A stretch of DNA of 64,000 nucleotides from Methanoregula sp. (GCA_028679075.1 JAJRCF010000004.1:58991-122990); one strand, 5' to 3'; shown: positions 1 to 9,805, numbered from the stretch's first letter. Numbers and translations are program-made. The notes: generated by a model not told the origin, from the letters alone.

Positions 1-819
1 CCACCCGCTCAGGAGCGGATACCCGACAAGCAGGGTGATGAGAGCACTACCGGTGTCACCGTGGCTCATGAAATAGAGGATGAAGATGAGAAGCATAACC
101 TGGGCACCGATGAGCGGGATCAGCATGGCAAGACCGATCAGGGTTGCAAACAGGAATGGGTTTTCAACACCCAGAACAGCGAAGAACGGAATGGCAAGGA
201 GAAATGAGATTATTGCTGCGGAGATCTGGACAATGATGAGAGCATAGATCGTGTTGGTGGAAATTTCAGCCATTTTATGTACGGCAGAAAAAATCCCGGG
301 GGTAAGCCTCCGGAGAAGTGTGTTCCACATCTGTTCCCCGTAATACAGCAGCATCGAGAGCGAGAGGAAGAAGATAATAATCGAGATAAGCGACTGCATG
401 ACATTGCTGGTCAGTGACAGAAGCGATTGCAGCATTAACTGGACAAGAGTGTCGGGCATATGGGTAAGTTGTTCTTCTGTGAAGGTTGGCAGGAATGCAG
501 AAACACCGGTATTTTTAAAACCGTGCACGAGGGATGCGACCATGGTCCCGATCTGGTCAATATTCCCATACACGATGCTCGCTGAGATAGATAGTACGAG
601 CAGGAGGACGAGGAGGACCCAGACGGTAATGAAGGTGACCGATACTGAAGGCTTTACAATACCTGAAAGCCATTTATGAAAAGGCATAAGGGCTGTTGCA
701 ATGGCAGCTGACCAGATACATACGGTCATGAGCGGCCAGAATACCAGGACGCAGGTAATAAAAATTGCACCGATAAGAAGCAGCAGTTGCTGGTCTTCAC
801 CTGCTTGGAAAAGATCCAT
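1..819 (-). CDS. AI-2E family (PerM-type) transporter, 3' part outside the window
   Basis: The first 273 codons of a polytopic membrane protein run off the left edge of the window without a stop. The reading starts at an ATG (MDLFQAGEDQ) at 819 and is nearly all hydrophobic helices. The order of segments fits the AI-2E exporter/PerM family: paired N-terminal helices, a soluble middle part with the FLPTFTEEQL stretch, then helices containing VQISAAIISFLLAIPFF and ATLIGLAMLIPLIGA. Members are exporters or antiporters of small molecules; the substrate cannot be read from sequence. Known members are about 330-370 residues, so roughly a quarter is missing. Family assignment is by pattern recognition. 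Confidence 0.85.
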   Translation of the reverse strand, partial: MDLFQAGEDQQLLLLIGAIFITCVLVFWPLMTVCIWSAAIATALMPFHKWLSGIVKPSVSVTFITVWVLLVLLLVLSISASIVYGNIDQIGTMVASLVHGFKNTGVSAFLPTFTEEQLTHMPDTLVQLMLQSLLSLTSNVMQSLISIIIFFLSLSMLLYYGEQMWNTLLRRLTPGIFSAVHKMAEISTNTIYALIIVQISAAIISFLLAIPFFAVLGVENPFLFATLIGLAMLIPLIGAQVMLLIFILYFMSHGDTGSALITLLVGYPLLSGW

Positions 820-979
820 AGATTTCACATCTTTGTCAGAAGTAATGTGTTTTTCCCGGCAATGGCGATTATCCGGACCGGATACCACGAAAAAACGAGG
901 GTATCGGATGATGCGCTCGTTTTCCGGTAAGGCATCGCCAGGTCCTTTGTAATCCCTGTTTGTTCCTGAAAGAATCCCG

Positions 980-1129
980 TTACAGTACGAATGCCACGAT
1001 GGCGACAATGACAAAGATGATGATAAGCCACTTCGCGATATCCATGGAAAAACCTGCTACACCCCGTGCACCCAGGATATAGGCGACCAGGGCCAACACG
1101 AGGAATAACACTGCCAGTTCAATCAGCAT
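980..1129 (-). CDS. DUF1328 (YtjA-type) small membrane protein
   Basis: A 49-residue protein starting [18 protein letters not shown]. It has two hydrophobic segments separated by a Gly-rich turn ([16 protein letters not shown]), and the second helix is rich in Ile and Val. Length and layout are those of the DUF1328 family, small inner-membrane proteins linked in bacteria to stress. It lies 10 bp downstream of the small gene ending at 1140 on the same strand, so the two are probably co-transcribed. Function is unknown. Confidence 0.8.
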   Translation of the reverse strand: MLIELAVLFLVLALVAYILGARGVAGFSMDIAKWLIIIFVIVAIVAFVL

Positions 1130-1139
1130 CGTTCACCGT

Positions 1140-1364
1140 TCACTTTTTTTTCAACTCTGATCCGGCATGGTGTGCGGCGATTTTTGCATCGGCAACGACT
1201 TTGTGGACACCGATTTGTACATCATCGGATAATTTCTGTGCTTCAACACCTGCATCCTTGAGGGTGTTATGGGCGGCAACGGTTGCATCATCATATACGG
1301 CATGTGCAGCCACGCGGGCGTTATCGACGGCTTTGCTGGCCTTTACTTTCAGATTCTCTGTCAT
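1140..1364 (-). CDS. small Ala-rich amphipathic protein
   Basis: A 74-residue protein (MTENLKVKASKAVDNARVAA...) with no transmembrane segment. It is rich in Ala, Asp, Lys and His and built of near-11-residue amphipathic stretches such as HAVYDDATVAAH and HKVVADAKIAAH, ending in Lys. This resembles late-embryogenesis-like or other helix-on-contact proteins in composition, but I recognise no family. The ATG at 1364 was chosen because AAAGGAG lies 12 bp upstream; a TTG four codons earlier touches that ribosome site. The upstream block GGAAAGGAGTTGGAA also precedes the YqjD-like operon at 18.5 kb. Confidence 0.6.
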   Translation of the reverse strand: MTENLKVKASKAVDNARVAAHAVYDDATVAAHNTLKDAGVEAQKLSDDVQIGVHKVVADAKIAAHHAGSELKKK

Positions 1365-1785
1365 TTGTAATTCCAACTCCTTTCCCGACAGGATTTTTTA
1401 CATCCTCATGAAACCATGATCTTTGAGAATCCCGTCAGGGCAGCCCAGCATGGTGTGAGAGCGTATATATCTCTTACCGGTTTTTGCAAAAAATGCATCA
1501 ACAGGAAATATCATGGGGATGAGTGCCCGGAAAAGAATCACACCGGTTTTCCCCGTGGTTATCAGGATTTTGCCAGCCAACACTTGTTTTCAAACGTAAC
1601 CTTCACCGGGAAAAAGGTATGTTTTTCGTCGCGTTTCCTGCCATTAAATAATTCAACACTACGTCGATCCAGAAATCCGGCGTGGGGGGGATCAACAATC
1701 CTTGCTCCCAATAATTGATACATAAAATGCAAAATCCCCGAATGGTAATATGCCACGTCAGCAATACCCACCGTTAGTGAAAATT

Positions 1786-4119
1786 ATGACACAAAAGAGT
1801 TACGGCGTATACGCAGGAATCGTCATCCTGCTCATCGCCCTGGTAATGTCCGTCGGTGCTGCTGACAGCACTGCGGAAGATATTGGCTACATCACGGTCG
1901 GATTGTACCCTGCTGCCAATTTTGATGCGCACTATGCATACAACACGGTCCCGACAGAAGTCTCGTTTCAGGATTACTCAACGGGCACAACCCCGATGAC
2001 GTATGCCTGGGAATTTGGCGACGGCGCCGCTTCGACCGAGCAGAATCCCAAACACCGGTATCTCAGTAAAGGAGTATACACCGTCAAACTCACCATAACG
2101 AATTATTACGGCTCCAGCACTGAAACAAAAGTGGGATTCATCTCGATTGGCATGGCTCCGAATGCGGCATTTACCGGTGAGCCAACAACCGGCAATGCTC
2201 CCCTGAGCGTGGCATTCACCGATCGTTCAAGTGGTTATCCCACCTCGTGGAACTGGAATTTTGGTGACGGGCAGGAGTCCGATAAGCAGAACCCGGTACA
2301 CACCTACTGGCCGGGCGGGGAGTATGCCGTGACCCTGACTGCCACCAATGACTATGGCAGGTCCAGCGTTACGAAGGATTACTACATCCACGTGATGCCC
2401 GCTCTTGATGCAAAATTCACCGCGGATCCAAAATCCGGATCAGCCCCGCTAGTGGTAAAATTCACGGATACATCAACCGGCAGCCCCGAATCCTGGACCT
2501 GGGATTTTGGTGACCGCACGATTTCAACGAGCCCGAACCCGGTCCATGCATATACCGCACAGGGTGCTTATGATGTCGTTCTTACCGTGAGGCGCGGGTT
2601 GAATGAAGACAGTTCAACCCAGACGATCACGGTCGGTGGCGTGCCGGCAGCAAATTTTGTTGCAGACAGTACCACGGTCAGTGAGAAAACTCCTGTACGC
2701 TTCACGGACACATCGCTCAATTCACCTGCTGCCTGGAACTGGGACTTCGGGGACGGTTCAACGTCAACCGCACAGAACCCATCCAAAGTCTATACGGCAA
2801 AAGGGGTATACACCGTTACCCTGACAGCAGCGAACATAAACGGGAAGGATACCGAAACGAAAGTGAACTATATCACGGTTGGTATCCCCCCGACTGCTGA
2901 ATTTGTCACCAAGATTCCAACCTCACAGACCGGGAGCCGGACACAGTACGTCAGGTTCATCGATACATCGGTTGGTAACCCGACATCCTGGACCTGGGAC
3001 TTTGGCGATGACTCGGGTTTCAGCGGCCAGTACCCCCCGCTCCATCTCTATAACCGGGACGGATCGTACACGGTATCACTGACCGTGGTAAATGCCTTTG
3101 GCCAGGACCGCGAGATCAAGACCAACCTTATCACCGTCAGGGAAGGGCCGAGGATTGACTTCAAGGCAGACAAAACGCGGTTGAGCGTGAACCAGTATGT
3201 CCGCTTCACGGACCTTTCCACGATGGCACCTACTTCATGGAACTGGGATTTCGGGGACGGGGGTTCAGGCACCGGACAGAATCCCGATCATGTATACCGC
3301 CAGCCGGGTGTGTACACCGTGCGGCTCTCCGCATCGGATGGATTCACCTCAAACACCCTGACAAAGAAAGACTACATCACGGTTGTTAATATTCCGGATG
3401 CCGACTTTGTGGCAGAAAAGACCAAAGGGATTACACCGTTTACCGCCTATTTCACCGATAAGTCTGCCGGCAACCCGACCGGGTGGAAATGGGATTTCGG
3501 GGATGGTTCAACGTCAGCCGAGCAGAATCCCTCCCACATGTATACCACGTTTGGCAACGCATTGACCAACAAATTTACCGTGACCCTCACGGCAACAAAT
3601 ATCAACGGGGAGGGTAAGGAAACGAAAGTGGATTACATTACCGTAACCCAGACGCCCATTGCAGATTTCACCGTGGGAGACAGGCGTGGCAGGGCACCCT
3701 TTGTGGTGAACTTCCAGGACCTCAGCGCCGGCGATCCGACAACATGGGCCTGGGATTTCGGCGATGCACAAACATCAACCGAGCAGAACCCGACACATGT
3801 GTACCCGTTTGAAGGCGCCTATGATGTCCGGCTTACGGTCACGAACCAGTATGGTTCCGACACGAATTTCAAGACCGGGACCACGTCCCAGCGGGGCAAT
3901 GCCACACCCGTTCTCCTGCCGGTCTTCGTGGAAATTACTCCCATGGGGCTGACACCTGTCCCGACACAGCAGGCTCCGGCCCAACCCCAGCAGGCGACCC
4001 TGCAGGCACCCATGCAGACAACGGCTCAGGCTCCCGCGAAGTCACCGGTACCAATTCTTATACCCTTAGCTGCAACGGTGATTGGATCACTTGCCATTAT
4101 CCTCGCAAAAAGGAAATAA
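1786..4119 (+). CDS. surface protein with eight PKD domains and C-terminal membrane anchor
   Basis: About 777 residues. An N-terminal hydrophobic signal segment (YGVYAGIVILLIALVMSVGAA) is followed by eight consecutive PKD repeats of about 80 residues. Each has the W(N/T/E)(W/F)DFGD core, a QNPxHxY motif and a VTLT(A/V)xNxYG strand. A Pro/Gln/Ala-rich linker follows, then a C-terminal helix (ILIPLAATVIGSLAIILAKRK). This is the usual plan of an archaeal cell-surface or adhesion protein anchored in the membrane and projecting through the S-layer. An alternative ATG lies at 1750; neither start has a clear Shine-Dalgarno site. A T-rich tract directly after the stop may end transcription. Confidence 0.9.
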   Translation: MTQKSYGVYAGIVILLIALVMSVGAADSTAEDIGYITVGLYPAANFDAHYAYNTVPTEVSFQDYSTGTTPMTYAWEFGDGAASTEQNPKHRYLSKGVYTVKLTITNYYGSSTETKVGFISIGMAPNAAFTGEPTTGNAPLSVAFTDRSSGYPTSWNWNFGDGQESDKQNPVHTYWPGGEYAVTLTATNDYGRSSVTKDYYIHVMPALDAKFTADPKSGSAPLVVKFTDTSTGSPESWTWDFGDRTISTSPNPVHAYTAQGAYDVVLTVRRGLNEDSSTQTITVGGVPAANFVADSTTVSEKTPVRFTDTSLNSPAAWNWDFGDGSTSTAQNPSKVYTAKGVYTVTLTAANINGKDTETKVNYITVGIPPTAEFVTKIPTSQTGSRTQYVRFIDTSVGNPTSWTWDFGDDSGFSGQYPPLHLYNRDGSYTVSLTVVNAFGQDREIKTNLITVREGPRIDFKADKTRLSVNQYVRFTDLSTMAPTSWNWDFGDGGSGTGQNPDHVYRQPGVYTVRLSASDGFTSNTLTKKDYITVVNIPDADFVAEKTKGITPFTAYFTDKSAGNPTGWKWDFGDGSTSAEQNPSHMYTTFGNALTNKFTVTLTATNINGEGKETKVDYITVTQTPIADFTVGDRRGRAPFVVNFQDLSAGDPTTWAWDFGDAQTSTEQNPTHVYPFEGAYDVRLTVTNQYGSDTNFKTGTTSQRGNATPVLLPVFVEITPMGLTPVPTQQAPAQPQQATLQAPMQTTAQAPAKSPVPILIPLAATVIGSLAIILAKRK

Positions 4120-4770
4120 TCCTTTTTTTATTACACATTGTTGACTTTAAAAATGATTATTACGACAGAATATCTTTAATCAGATTTTTGATTGTCACGT
4201 GGATCCCGGTTCTTATGATGCATTTCCCAGGATACATCATCTCATTGAGGCTCCGCATTTTTCAGGCACACGTTTAGATCTTATCAGTAATGGATATTTC
4301 AGGTTCCCTGAAAATGAAACACTCCTTGAATTTTCTTCCATCATCTTCACGGTGTTCGTCCTGAAGCCACCCCGGGACCTGAAGCAATTCGTATTTGGGA
4401 TAATCAGGTTATGGAGGTTCAGATTGTGGTCTTGTGCAGGAGGAGCATGAGTGAAAGTCCGTCTACTGGATCGTTCACATCGACCCTAAAAAAAATTCAT
4501 CTTCTAATTGTTTCCTTTTTGTGTAATTCTACAGGCTTTGGGAATGCGCTTCATTCCTTTTAGTATATTCGCGTTCTCCTGGCGTTTCTTAATGTATCGC
4601 TTGTGATCGTATCCCCACGTTGAAAGAACCGGCCACACAAAAATACTGGATGAGATCCACACAACCATGCGGGGTGCTGGTCATCCCGTGGGATGGCGGG
4701 AATTACTTATTCCAGGGGGGAGCGTGCAAAAAAGGTTTGATAGTCCGTTCATGCAGGGGGGTGTTTCGGA
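4120..4770. other. intergenic stretch, no convincing gene
   Basis: About 650 bp between two convergent genes. I find no recognisable protein, RNA gene or repeat. Open frames at 4199-4450 and 4667-4915 on the plus strand lack a ribosome site and resemble nothing known. One tiny frame at 4447-4563 has a good ribosome site and is listed separately. Confidence 0.5.
4447..4563 (+). CDS. possible 38-residue small protein
   Basis: ATG at 4447 is preceded closely by AGGAGGAGC, a strong Shine-Dalgarno sequence, and opens a 38-codon frame (MSESPSTGSFTSTLKK...). The protein has a polar N-terminus and a short hydrophobic segment (IHLLIVSFLCNSTGF). It stands alone in an otherwise empty gap. The ribosome site is the only support, and chance is a real alternative. 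Confidence 0.25.
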   Translation: MSESPSTGSFTSTLKKIHLLIVSFLCNSTGFGNALHSF

Positions 4771-6651
4771 TCAGACCAGGAGCAATGCTTTGACACGGTC
4801 AAATGTCATCCCTGAAGTGATCTTTTTATTATACATTAATGTGACCACGTTCCAGTCCATATCATTTAATTTTGGAGTGAGTTCTGAGTCTGCATTGAAG
4901 ATACTGTCCGGATAATCGTTTGTCTCTCCCGGGAAACCCATCTCATACAATAGACCCCGTAATGTCCAGTGTGTTCGCCGGTCGCCGGTTAAATCAGCAT
5001 TAATATAGACGACTTCTATTGTTACGAACTGTTTCACAACGGTCGTGTGAATATAGTTGATATCCCCCGTCGTCGAATTTTTGGAAACTGACGCACCTTC
5101 AAGATTCGCAATATTATTGAGGGATTCTGCTGGCAGGAAATTTATTACAATATCTGCCTGGTCCCCTAATTTTACTCCCGAATGGAACTGGGTTGTGGAC
5201 GAGCGTTTATTGAACTGGGTCTTGAACTGTTCCACCGTTTCCGTATCATTATCCCGGTAATCGCCCGTGATGGCGACACTGATGGTATCTCCCGCCACCT
5301 TTTTGATCTTTGTATTGTCAGGACCGAATGCGATTCTCATGAAATTCTTGTTGATATCGGCAGAAGATTTCGTTACCTGAACGGTTTTGGACAGCCCGGT
5401 ACTATTCGTCTGGACCGGGGGGGAACGAAGATATACCGTTGGATCATTTTTTGCCGCCATTGTTGAATTTTTCTGAAGATTTTGTACAATGGATAAAATA
5501 CTGTTGATTTCTGTATCGTTATTGCCGGTGGGTTTCACCGGACTCCAGATCCCGGACATGGCCGCTACCGTTATTCCGAACAGGATCAAAATGACAATCC
5601 CCATAAAGAGGACCGAATACTGGGATATTCCGGGTTTCCTGTACACGTTATAGGGAGGCTCGAACCGTTTTTCCGCTAAAACCACGGAACTTTTCAACGT
5701 ACTGCCAACATCGATATCAAATCTGCTGATATAATCTTCCTGAATTTTCACGGGGTAAGGTGCATATTCCTGCCCGGATGGAATGACTGCGGGAAGGTCG
5801 GCCGTTTCAGGATGACCGGGATCAGAATCCGTTTCAAGATACTTCTGATCTATGTTCCCGGAGGTGACCGATGTCAGCATTTCGAATATCTGTTTATCGC
5901 TGCTCTCCGAATCGGTATCATAATCCGGTAAAAATGGCTTGTTGTTTAAAAGCGATTCGAATACCGCAAGTTCACGTTCCTTGAAATACCGCTCAAGAGT
6001 TGCCTGGATCTCCTCATATCCTATATTGGCGTTAAAATGGGAGACCACTGCGGGCCCGATGAGGTAAATTAAGTTCTGGTCGATTTTCTGGTCGGGTGAC
6101 GATAAGTTAAACTTCCGTACGATACGTGTTAATTCGTAAAGGACCGATTCCCATCCGTTATCCGAACCCAGTCGCGCCCGGATAATATCCGCTATACCGG
6201 GGGCAACCAGTGCTATTTTTTTCCGGTCATGTTCACCGATTGCAGAAAGATAGGCAGTTTTTTCCTCCTCGATAATCTTTGAGAACGTGGCCACTACGAG
6301 TAAATAATTCGGCGTAATCCCGGTTTTCTCGATGAGACGGTATATCTTCTCAAAATCCCCGATAAGGAACGGCATTTCCCTGCAGACCTGGAACTGGGGG
6401 AGATCGATTGGGGCATTATTTTTTCTCATCGGGTCGTAATCCGCAACCAGCTCGGCACACTTTTTCGAAAAAAATATCCCGGCTTCCTCAAGGTCATGTT
6501 CCCCTACGGGAAGGATTTCTTTTTCAAATAACTCAAGAAACAGGTGAATCGATCGTTTTCTCGTGGTATCGAGTATGGAATAGTAGCGGAGGCAATAATT
6601 ATGGTATACCTGGTAGTCAAATTCATTGAACTGAATCCTGATTTTATCCAT
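4771..6651 (-). CDS. single-pass membrane protein with C-terminal DUF2927-like domain
   Basis: 626 residues. Residues 1-250 are a soluble, mostly helical domain facing the cytosol, without a family I recognise. A variable acidic linker follows, then one transmembrane helix at about 345-368 (SVLFMGIVILILFGITVAA). The outer 250 residues end in HWTLRGLLYEMGFPGETND...PDSIFN...MTFDRVKALLLV. That tail has the shape of DUF2927, a zincin-like domain (bacterial form REELTQxLGLxND...SxFN...GMT), but the Glu of the EELTQ helix appears as Leu/Arg, so catalysis is doubtful. It lies alone between convergent and upstream intergenic regions. Confidence 0.65.
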   Translation of the reverse strand: MDKIRIQFNEFDYQVYHNYCLRYYSILDTTRKRSIHLFLELFEKEILPVGEHDLEEAGIFFSKKCAELVADYDPMRKNNAPIDLPQFQVCREMPFLIGDFEKIYRLIEKTGITPNYLLVVATFSKIIEEEKTAYLSAIGEHDRKKIALVAPGIADIIRARLGSDNGWESVLYELTRIVRKFNLSSPDQKIDQNLIYLIGPAVVSHFNANIGYEEIQATLERYFKERELAVFESLLNNKPFLPDYDTDSESSDKQIFEMLTSVTSGNIDQKYLETDSDPGHPETADLPAVIPSGQEYAPYPVKIQEDYISRFDIDVGSTLKSSVVLAEKRFEPPYNVYRKPGISQYSVLFMGIVILILFGITVAAMSGIWSPVKPTGNNDTEINSILSIVQNLQKNSTMAAKNDPTVYLRSPPVQTNSTGLSKTVQVTKSSADINKNFMRIAFGPDNTKIKKVAGDTISVAITGDYRDNDTETVEQFKTQFNKRSSTTQFHSGVKLGDQADIVINFLPAESLNNIANLEGASVSKNSTTGDINYIHTTVVKQFVTIEVVYINADLTGDRRTHWTLRGLLYEMGFPGETNDYPDSIFNADSELTPKLNDMDWNVVTLMYNKKITSGMTFDRVKALLLV

Positions 6652-6826
6652 AGTTCGTGCTACACTCCGTATTGATCATTCTTCATGACGGCGTGTTGGA
6701 TATACTTCACGGGGTTTTGCATTTAATGCTGCATTTTTTGCAACGAAATCCTCTGATAAAAAAAATTTAAAAATTCAACTCTGCCGAAAAGATGTTTTGG
6801 TATGACATCCCCTACTCACCCGGTTT

Positions 6827-7053
6827 GTACACCATGCGACCCCCCCTCCCCCATAGGGCCAGGACAACCCCTTCATTCACCCCGTAAAACGGTATTAATC
6901 CGGCCCGGAAATGGGAGGGGGCCTGGGGGGGTCGGGCGGTGTACTTTGATATTTTATCGCCCGTGACCAACAGGTCCGGGGGGAAATTTCCGAGGGTAAT
7001 TTCCCGGATCACATCGGTTTGTCCGCACGGGAAGTACACCGCCTGACCCCCCC
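6827..7053. repeat. three copies of a G/C-tract repeat, one inverted
   Basis: Copies of GTACACCGCCYGACCCCCC-like sequence occur at about 6827-6852 (GTACACCATGCGACCCCCCC) and 7034-7053 (GTACACCGCCTGACCCCCCC), and inverted at 6921-6944 (GGGGGGGTCGGGCGGTGTAC). The inverted and third copies could form a long stem of about 19 bp with a 90-nt loop. The block lies in the gap upstream of the DUF2927-like gene. The rest of 6652-7298 shows no gene. Confidence 0.6.
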
Positions 7054-7298
7054 TCCACGAGTGCAACGTGAGCCCGGGAGCGTTAGTATCCCGACATGAG
7101 TTCTCCAGAGCAAAAATTTCACATCGGCGGAGGAGTCCATTGTGCAGCTGAAAAAATTGTTCACCTGACCGTATCCTCCCTCAATCGGCAGAAGTGGATC
7201 TATTTAAAAAAAAAAGAGGAGATCGATCAATTGCCGGATAGAACCATTTCCGTTTTTAAAAATAGGGGAACCCGGGCAGTTTTTAGGGAGTGGTGCCT

Positions 7299-8588
7299 CT
7301 ACCCTGTCACACCAGAACCAAACTTATGCAGGATCTGTTTGAGCCGCTGCTCCTGGTCCCGGATTTTTCTTTCGGTGTTCTTTATTGCGGGGGGTATCTC
7401 GTTCCCGGGACCGTTCATCCTCTCGTCCAGGTTATAGGACCTGACGAGGATGTCCCATAACCGTTTATTGACGTCGACCACCCGGATAAGACGGGCGCAT
7501 TCACAGAGTTCATTCCGGTCGATACCGGTTCCTTTTGCAGCGGCAATTTTCTCATCAATCAGCTCCCGCCGGGCGAATACATGCATTATGGACTCCTTCA
7601 GGTTCTCGTACGTCACCGGTTTCATGATGTAATCCTCGATGCATATACCGTAATCCTCGACATCTTGTGGCGTGAGCTTCCATGCCGTAAGCATAATGAC
7701 AAGAATGCGGCGGGTTGCCGGGTTTTTCTTGATCTGCCGGAGGGTTTCCCACCCATTCATCGGTTCCATCCCGATATCCAGGAGGATGAGGTCAGGAACT
7801 GCAGATTCAAGTTCCTTTAAGCACGCTTCACCGCTGGTGGCGGTCCGGGCCACATACCCCCCGGTCCTGAGCATGCCGGCGACCACCTCGAGAAGGTCGG
7901 GGTTATCGTCGACAATGAGAACACTCCGGGGCTTCTTCCGCAGGAACCGGACAGACGCAAATCCCCCGCCAAGGAGCAGCACGGCACCGGACCCGATGGC
8001 CATTATCCCGGGAAGTTGCCCGGATGATGCTGTATCAGGACCCGGGGTGCCGGTCAGGGGAGTATCTGCTATTACCGGAGATCCTGGCCCGGATATTGCA
8101 GGATTGTCTGGATCATGGGGATAAGACGCAAAGAATGACTCGATTGGGGGTTTTAAGTCCACCGACGCGAGGAGGGTATCTCCTGCGGGAGTATACAGCC
8201 TGAACCCGGTGACACTCCGGTCGAACGGGATGGTGACGACAAAATCTGCTGAATCCTGGCGGTCCACGCTGTTCTGGATCCGTGGATCGTCTGGATTACT
8301 GACGATGCCATCGCCGAACTGGACCCGGGGGTCCCAGACCGTGAATGTTTTCACGACCGATCCGTCGGCAGCGACAAGCTCTCCCCTGAATCCTTCCTGT
8401 GACGGGAAAAAATTCGGGGCAGAGCCATACGATACTTCCGCGGATGTTGTCGTGATTTTCCCGTTATCGATATTCATCGAGATGCTTACGTATTTGTCGT
8501 TCGTGGCGGGATCTGCGGTAACAATGCCCGTGAGACAGGTCAGGATAAGGCAGATGCAGATAATTGCAACACCGGACGAAAGTTTCAT
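7299..8588 (-). CDS. membrane-tethered receiver-domain protein with extracytoplasmic domain
   Basis: 429 residues from the ATG at 8588. Order: signal/anchor 1-25, an extracytoplasmic beta-rich domain of about 130 residues, a Pro/Gly/Thr linker, a transmembrane helix at about 194-216, and a complete CheY-like receiver at 222-340. The receiver has the acidic pair D227-D228, phospho-acceptor D271 (LILLDIGM) and K323 (IMKPVT). A helical tail of about 80 residues follows, with a coiled-coil-like C-terminus. A receiver fixed under the membrane behind an outside domain is unusual; it may link an outside signal to cytosolic phosphotransfer. The start overlaps the stop of the upstream protease gene (ATGA), so they are translationally coupled. 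Confidence 0.85.
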   Translation of the reverse strand: MKLSSGVAIICICLILTCLTGIVTADPATNDKYVSISMNIDNGKITTTSAEVSYGSAPNFFPSQEGFRGELVAADGSVVKTFTVWDPRVQFGDGIVSNPDDPRIQNSVDRQDSADFVVTIPFDRSVTGFRLYTPAGDTLLASVDLKPPIESFFASYPHDPDNPAISGPGSPVIADTPLTGTPGPDTASSGQLPGIMAIGSGAVLLLGGGFASVRFLRKKPRSVLIVDDNPDLLEVVAGMLRTGGYVARTATSGEACLKELESAVPDLILLDIGMEPMNGWETLRQIKKNPATRRILVIMLTAWKLTPQDVEDYGICIEDYIMKPVTYENLKESIMHVFARRELIDEKIAAAKGTGIDRNELCECARLIRVVDVNKRLWDILVRSYNLDERMNGPGNEIPPAIKNTERKIRDQEQRLKQILHKFGSGVTG

Positions 8589-9805
8589 GCAGCCGTCCCC
8601 CGGGCACTGATCGTATTGAAGGTATATGCAATCCGTCGTGTTGAGGCTTTCCCGAATGTGCCGGAATACCCGTCGTGCATAATATCCGGATCCGGGTCCC
8701 ACCTCCAGAACTGCTTCGTGCAGGCAACCGGGTTCACCTGCTGGATCTGCCGGCATGCCGAAGGGTCCCACGAATTGGTTCTTGCTTCATCAGTGCAGCT
8801 TTCCTGAGACACCCATACATTCGGATCAGGATTATTCTGCCAGTATTCCGTGCTGCCGCAGTAGGTATCGATGAGCCCGAAGATCGCGTGCCCGCTCTCG
8901 TGCAGGAAGAGGACATCCTCATTCGCGGGAGTCTTCATCCAGCTCCTGCCCGTGCCGGGATGGACCCCGCCATTCGGCTCGCAGGGTGAACCGGTATCGG
9001 GACCATAATACGCGGGATACAGGATTATGACGATATCTGCAAAAGGTGCCGTTTTCCATACCTTCTCCGGGACCGTTCCTGCGTATCCGTCAAACGCATC
9101 AGCGAACTGGGCGGGGTCATAGAAATAATAAATATTGAACCGGTCCCGGTAGTCGGCAGGTATCGGGTCGGTGTTATCGGTGACCAGGTCCAGGGTAAAC
9201 AATGATTCATGAACGATCCTGTTGACATCGCTGACAAATGCACTCCTGTCAGTGACATACCCGGTTGAATACATTTTTTCCCGTTTGATGCAGTTGTATG
9301 TCGTGCCCGAGGGGATAAACACGATATCGATCTTCTCATTATGGGAGCCGGGTTCCTGTACCGTGACGAGGAGGTGGGCCTGCATGCCGATTTTAACCGG
9401 TGCCGGGGGAGGGACGGGAACACTCTGGGTATAATCCGTATAACCGGATTTTGTTACCCGGATGGTGTGCTGCCCTTTAGGTACCGGGCTGATATTCAGG
9501 ACCCCCATCGTTCCCCGCGTCGAAGTGAGGCCCACATACCCACCATCGAGGTACACGGAAACGTTCCCAAGGGGCTCCCCCGTAGACACATCAACCGTTG
9601 AGAGAGAAAGAGCATAGGTGGGAACACCCGGCGGTATTTCTTCAATAAGAGCCGGGCGTTCCGCAGGAGAGTTCTGGGTCCGATCAGCAGTCGGGGTCAT
9701 TGTCGGGGTACCGGCATCCATATACAGGACCATCCCTCCGAGTATCGCTATGATCCCGATTCCGAAAATAATACAAAGGATCAGGATCTGAAGGCGATGT
9801 TTCAT
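8585..9805 (-). CDS. PEGA-domain metalloprotease, membrane-anchored
   Basis: 406 residues. An N-terminal transmembrane anchor (about 8-30) is followed by a Thr/Pro linker, a PEGA domain at about 66-130 (VYLDGGYVGLT, HTIRVTKSGYTDY) and a peptidase-like domain. The peptidase part contains VLFLHESGHAIFGLID, with HExGH at 302-306 and a downstream Asp, resembling the zincin motif of M64/IgA-peptidase-like enzymes. Several Cys (GSPCEPN, YCGSTEY, SCTDEA, SACRQ, VACTKQ) suggest disulfides outside the cell. It probably cleaves surface or environmental protein. It is the first gene of a two-gene operon with the tethered receiver protein. Confidence 0.8.
   Translation of the reverse strand: MKHRLQILILCIIFGIGIIAILGGMVLYMDAGTPTMTPTADRTQNSPAERPALIEEIPPGVPTYALSLSTVDVSTGEPLGNVSVYLDGGYVGLTSTRGTMGVLNISPVPKGQHTIRVTKSGYTDYTQSVPVPPPAPVKIGMQAHLLVTVQEPGSHNEKIDIVFIPSGTTYNCIKREKMYSTGYVTDRSAFVSDVNRIVHESLFTLDLVTDNTDPIPADYRDRFNIYYFYDPAQFADAFDGYAGTVPEKVWKTAPFADIVIILYPAYYGPDTGSPCEPNGGVHPGTGRSWMKTPANEDVLFLHESGHAIFGLIDTYCGSTEYWQNNPDPNVWVSQESCTDEARTNSWDPSACRQIQQVNPVACTKQFWRWDPDPDIMHDGYSGTFGKASTRRIAYTFNTISARGTAA

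Noticed and set aside
1416..1718. 100-codon plus-strand frame
   Set aside because: No ribosome site, no family, frequent rare residues; it lies in the shared upstream region of the small minus-strand genes and the PKD gene.
7096..7437. 113-codon plus-strand frame upstream of and into the receiver gene
   Set aside because: It lacks a ribosome site, overlaps the 3' end of the receiver gene, and its translation resembles no known protein.
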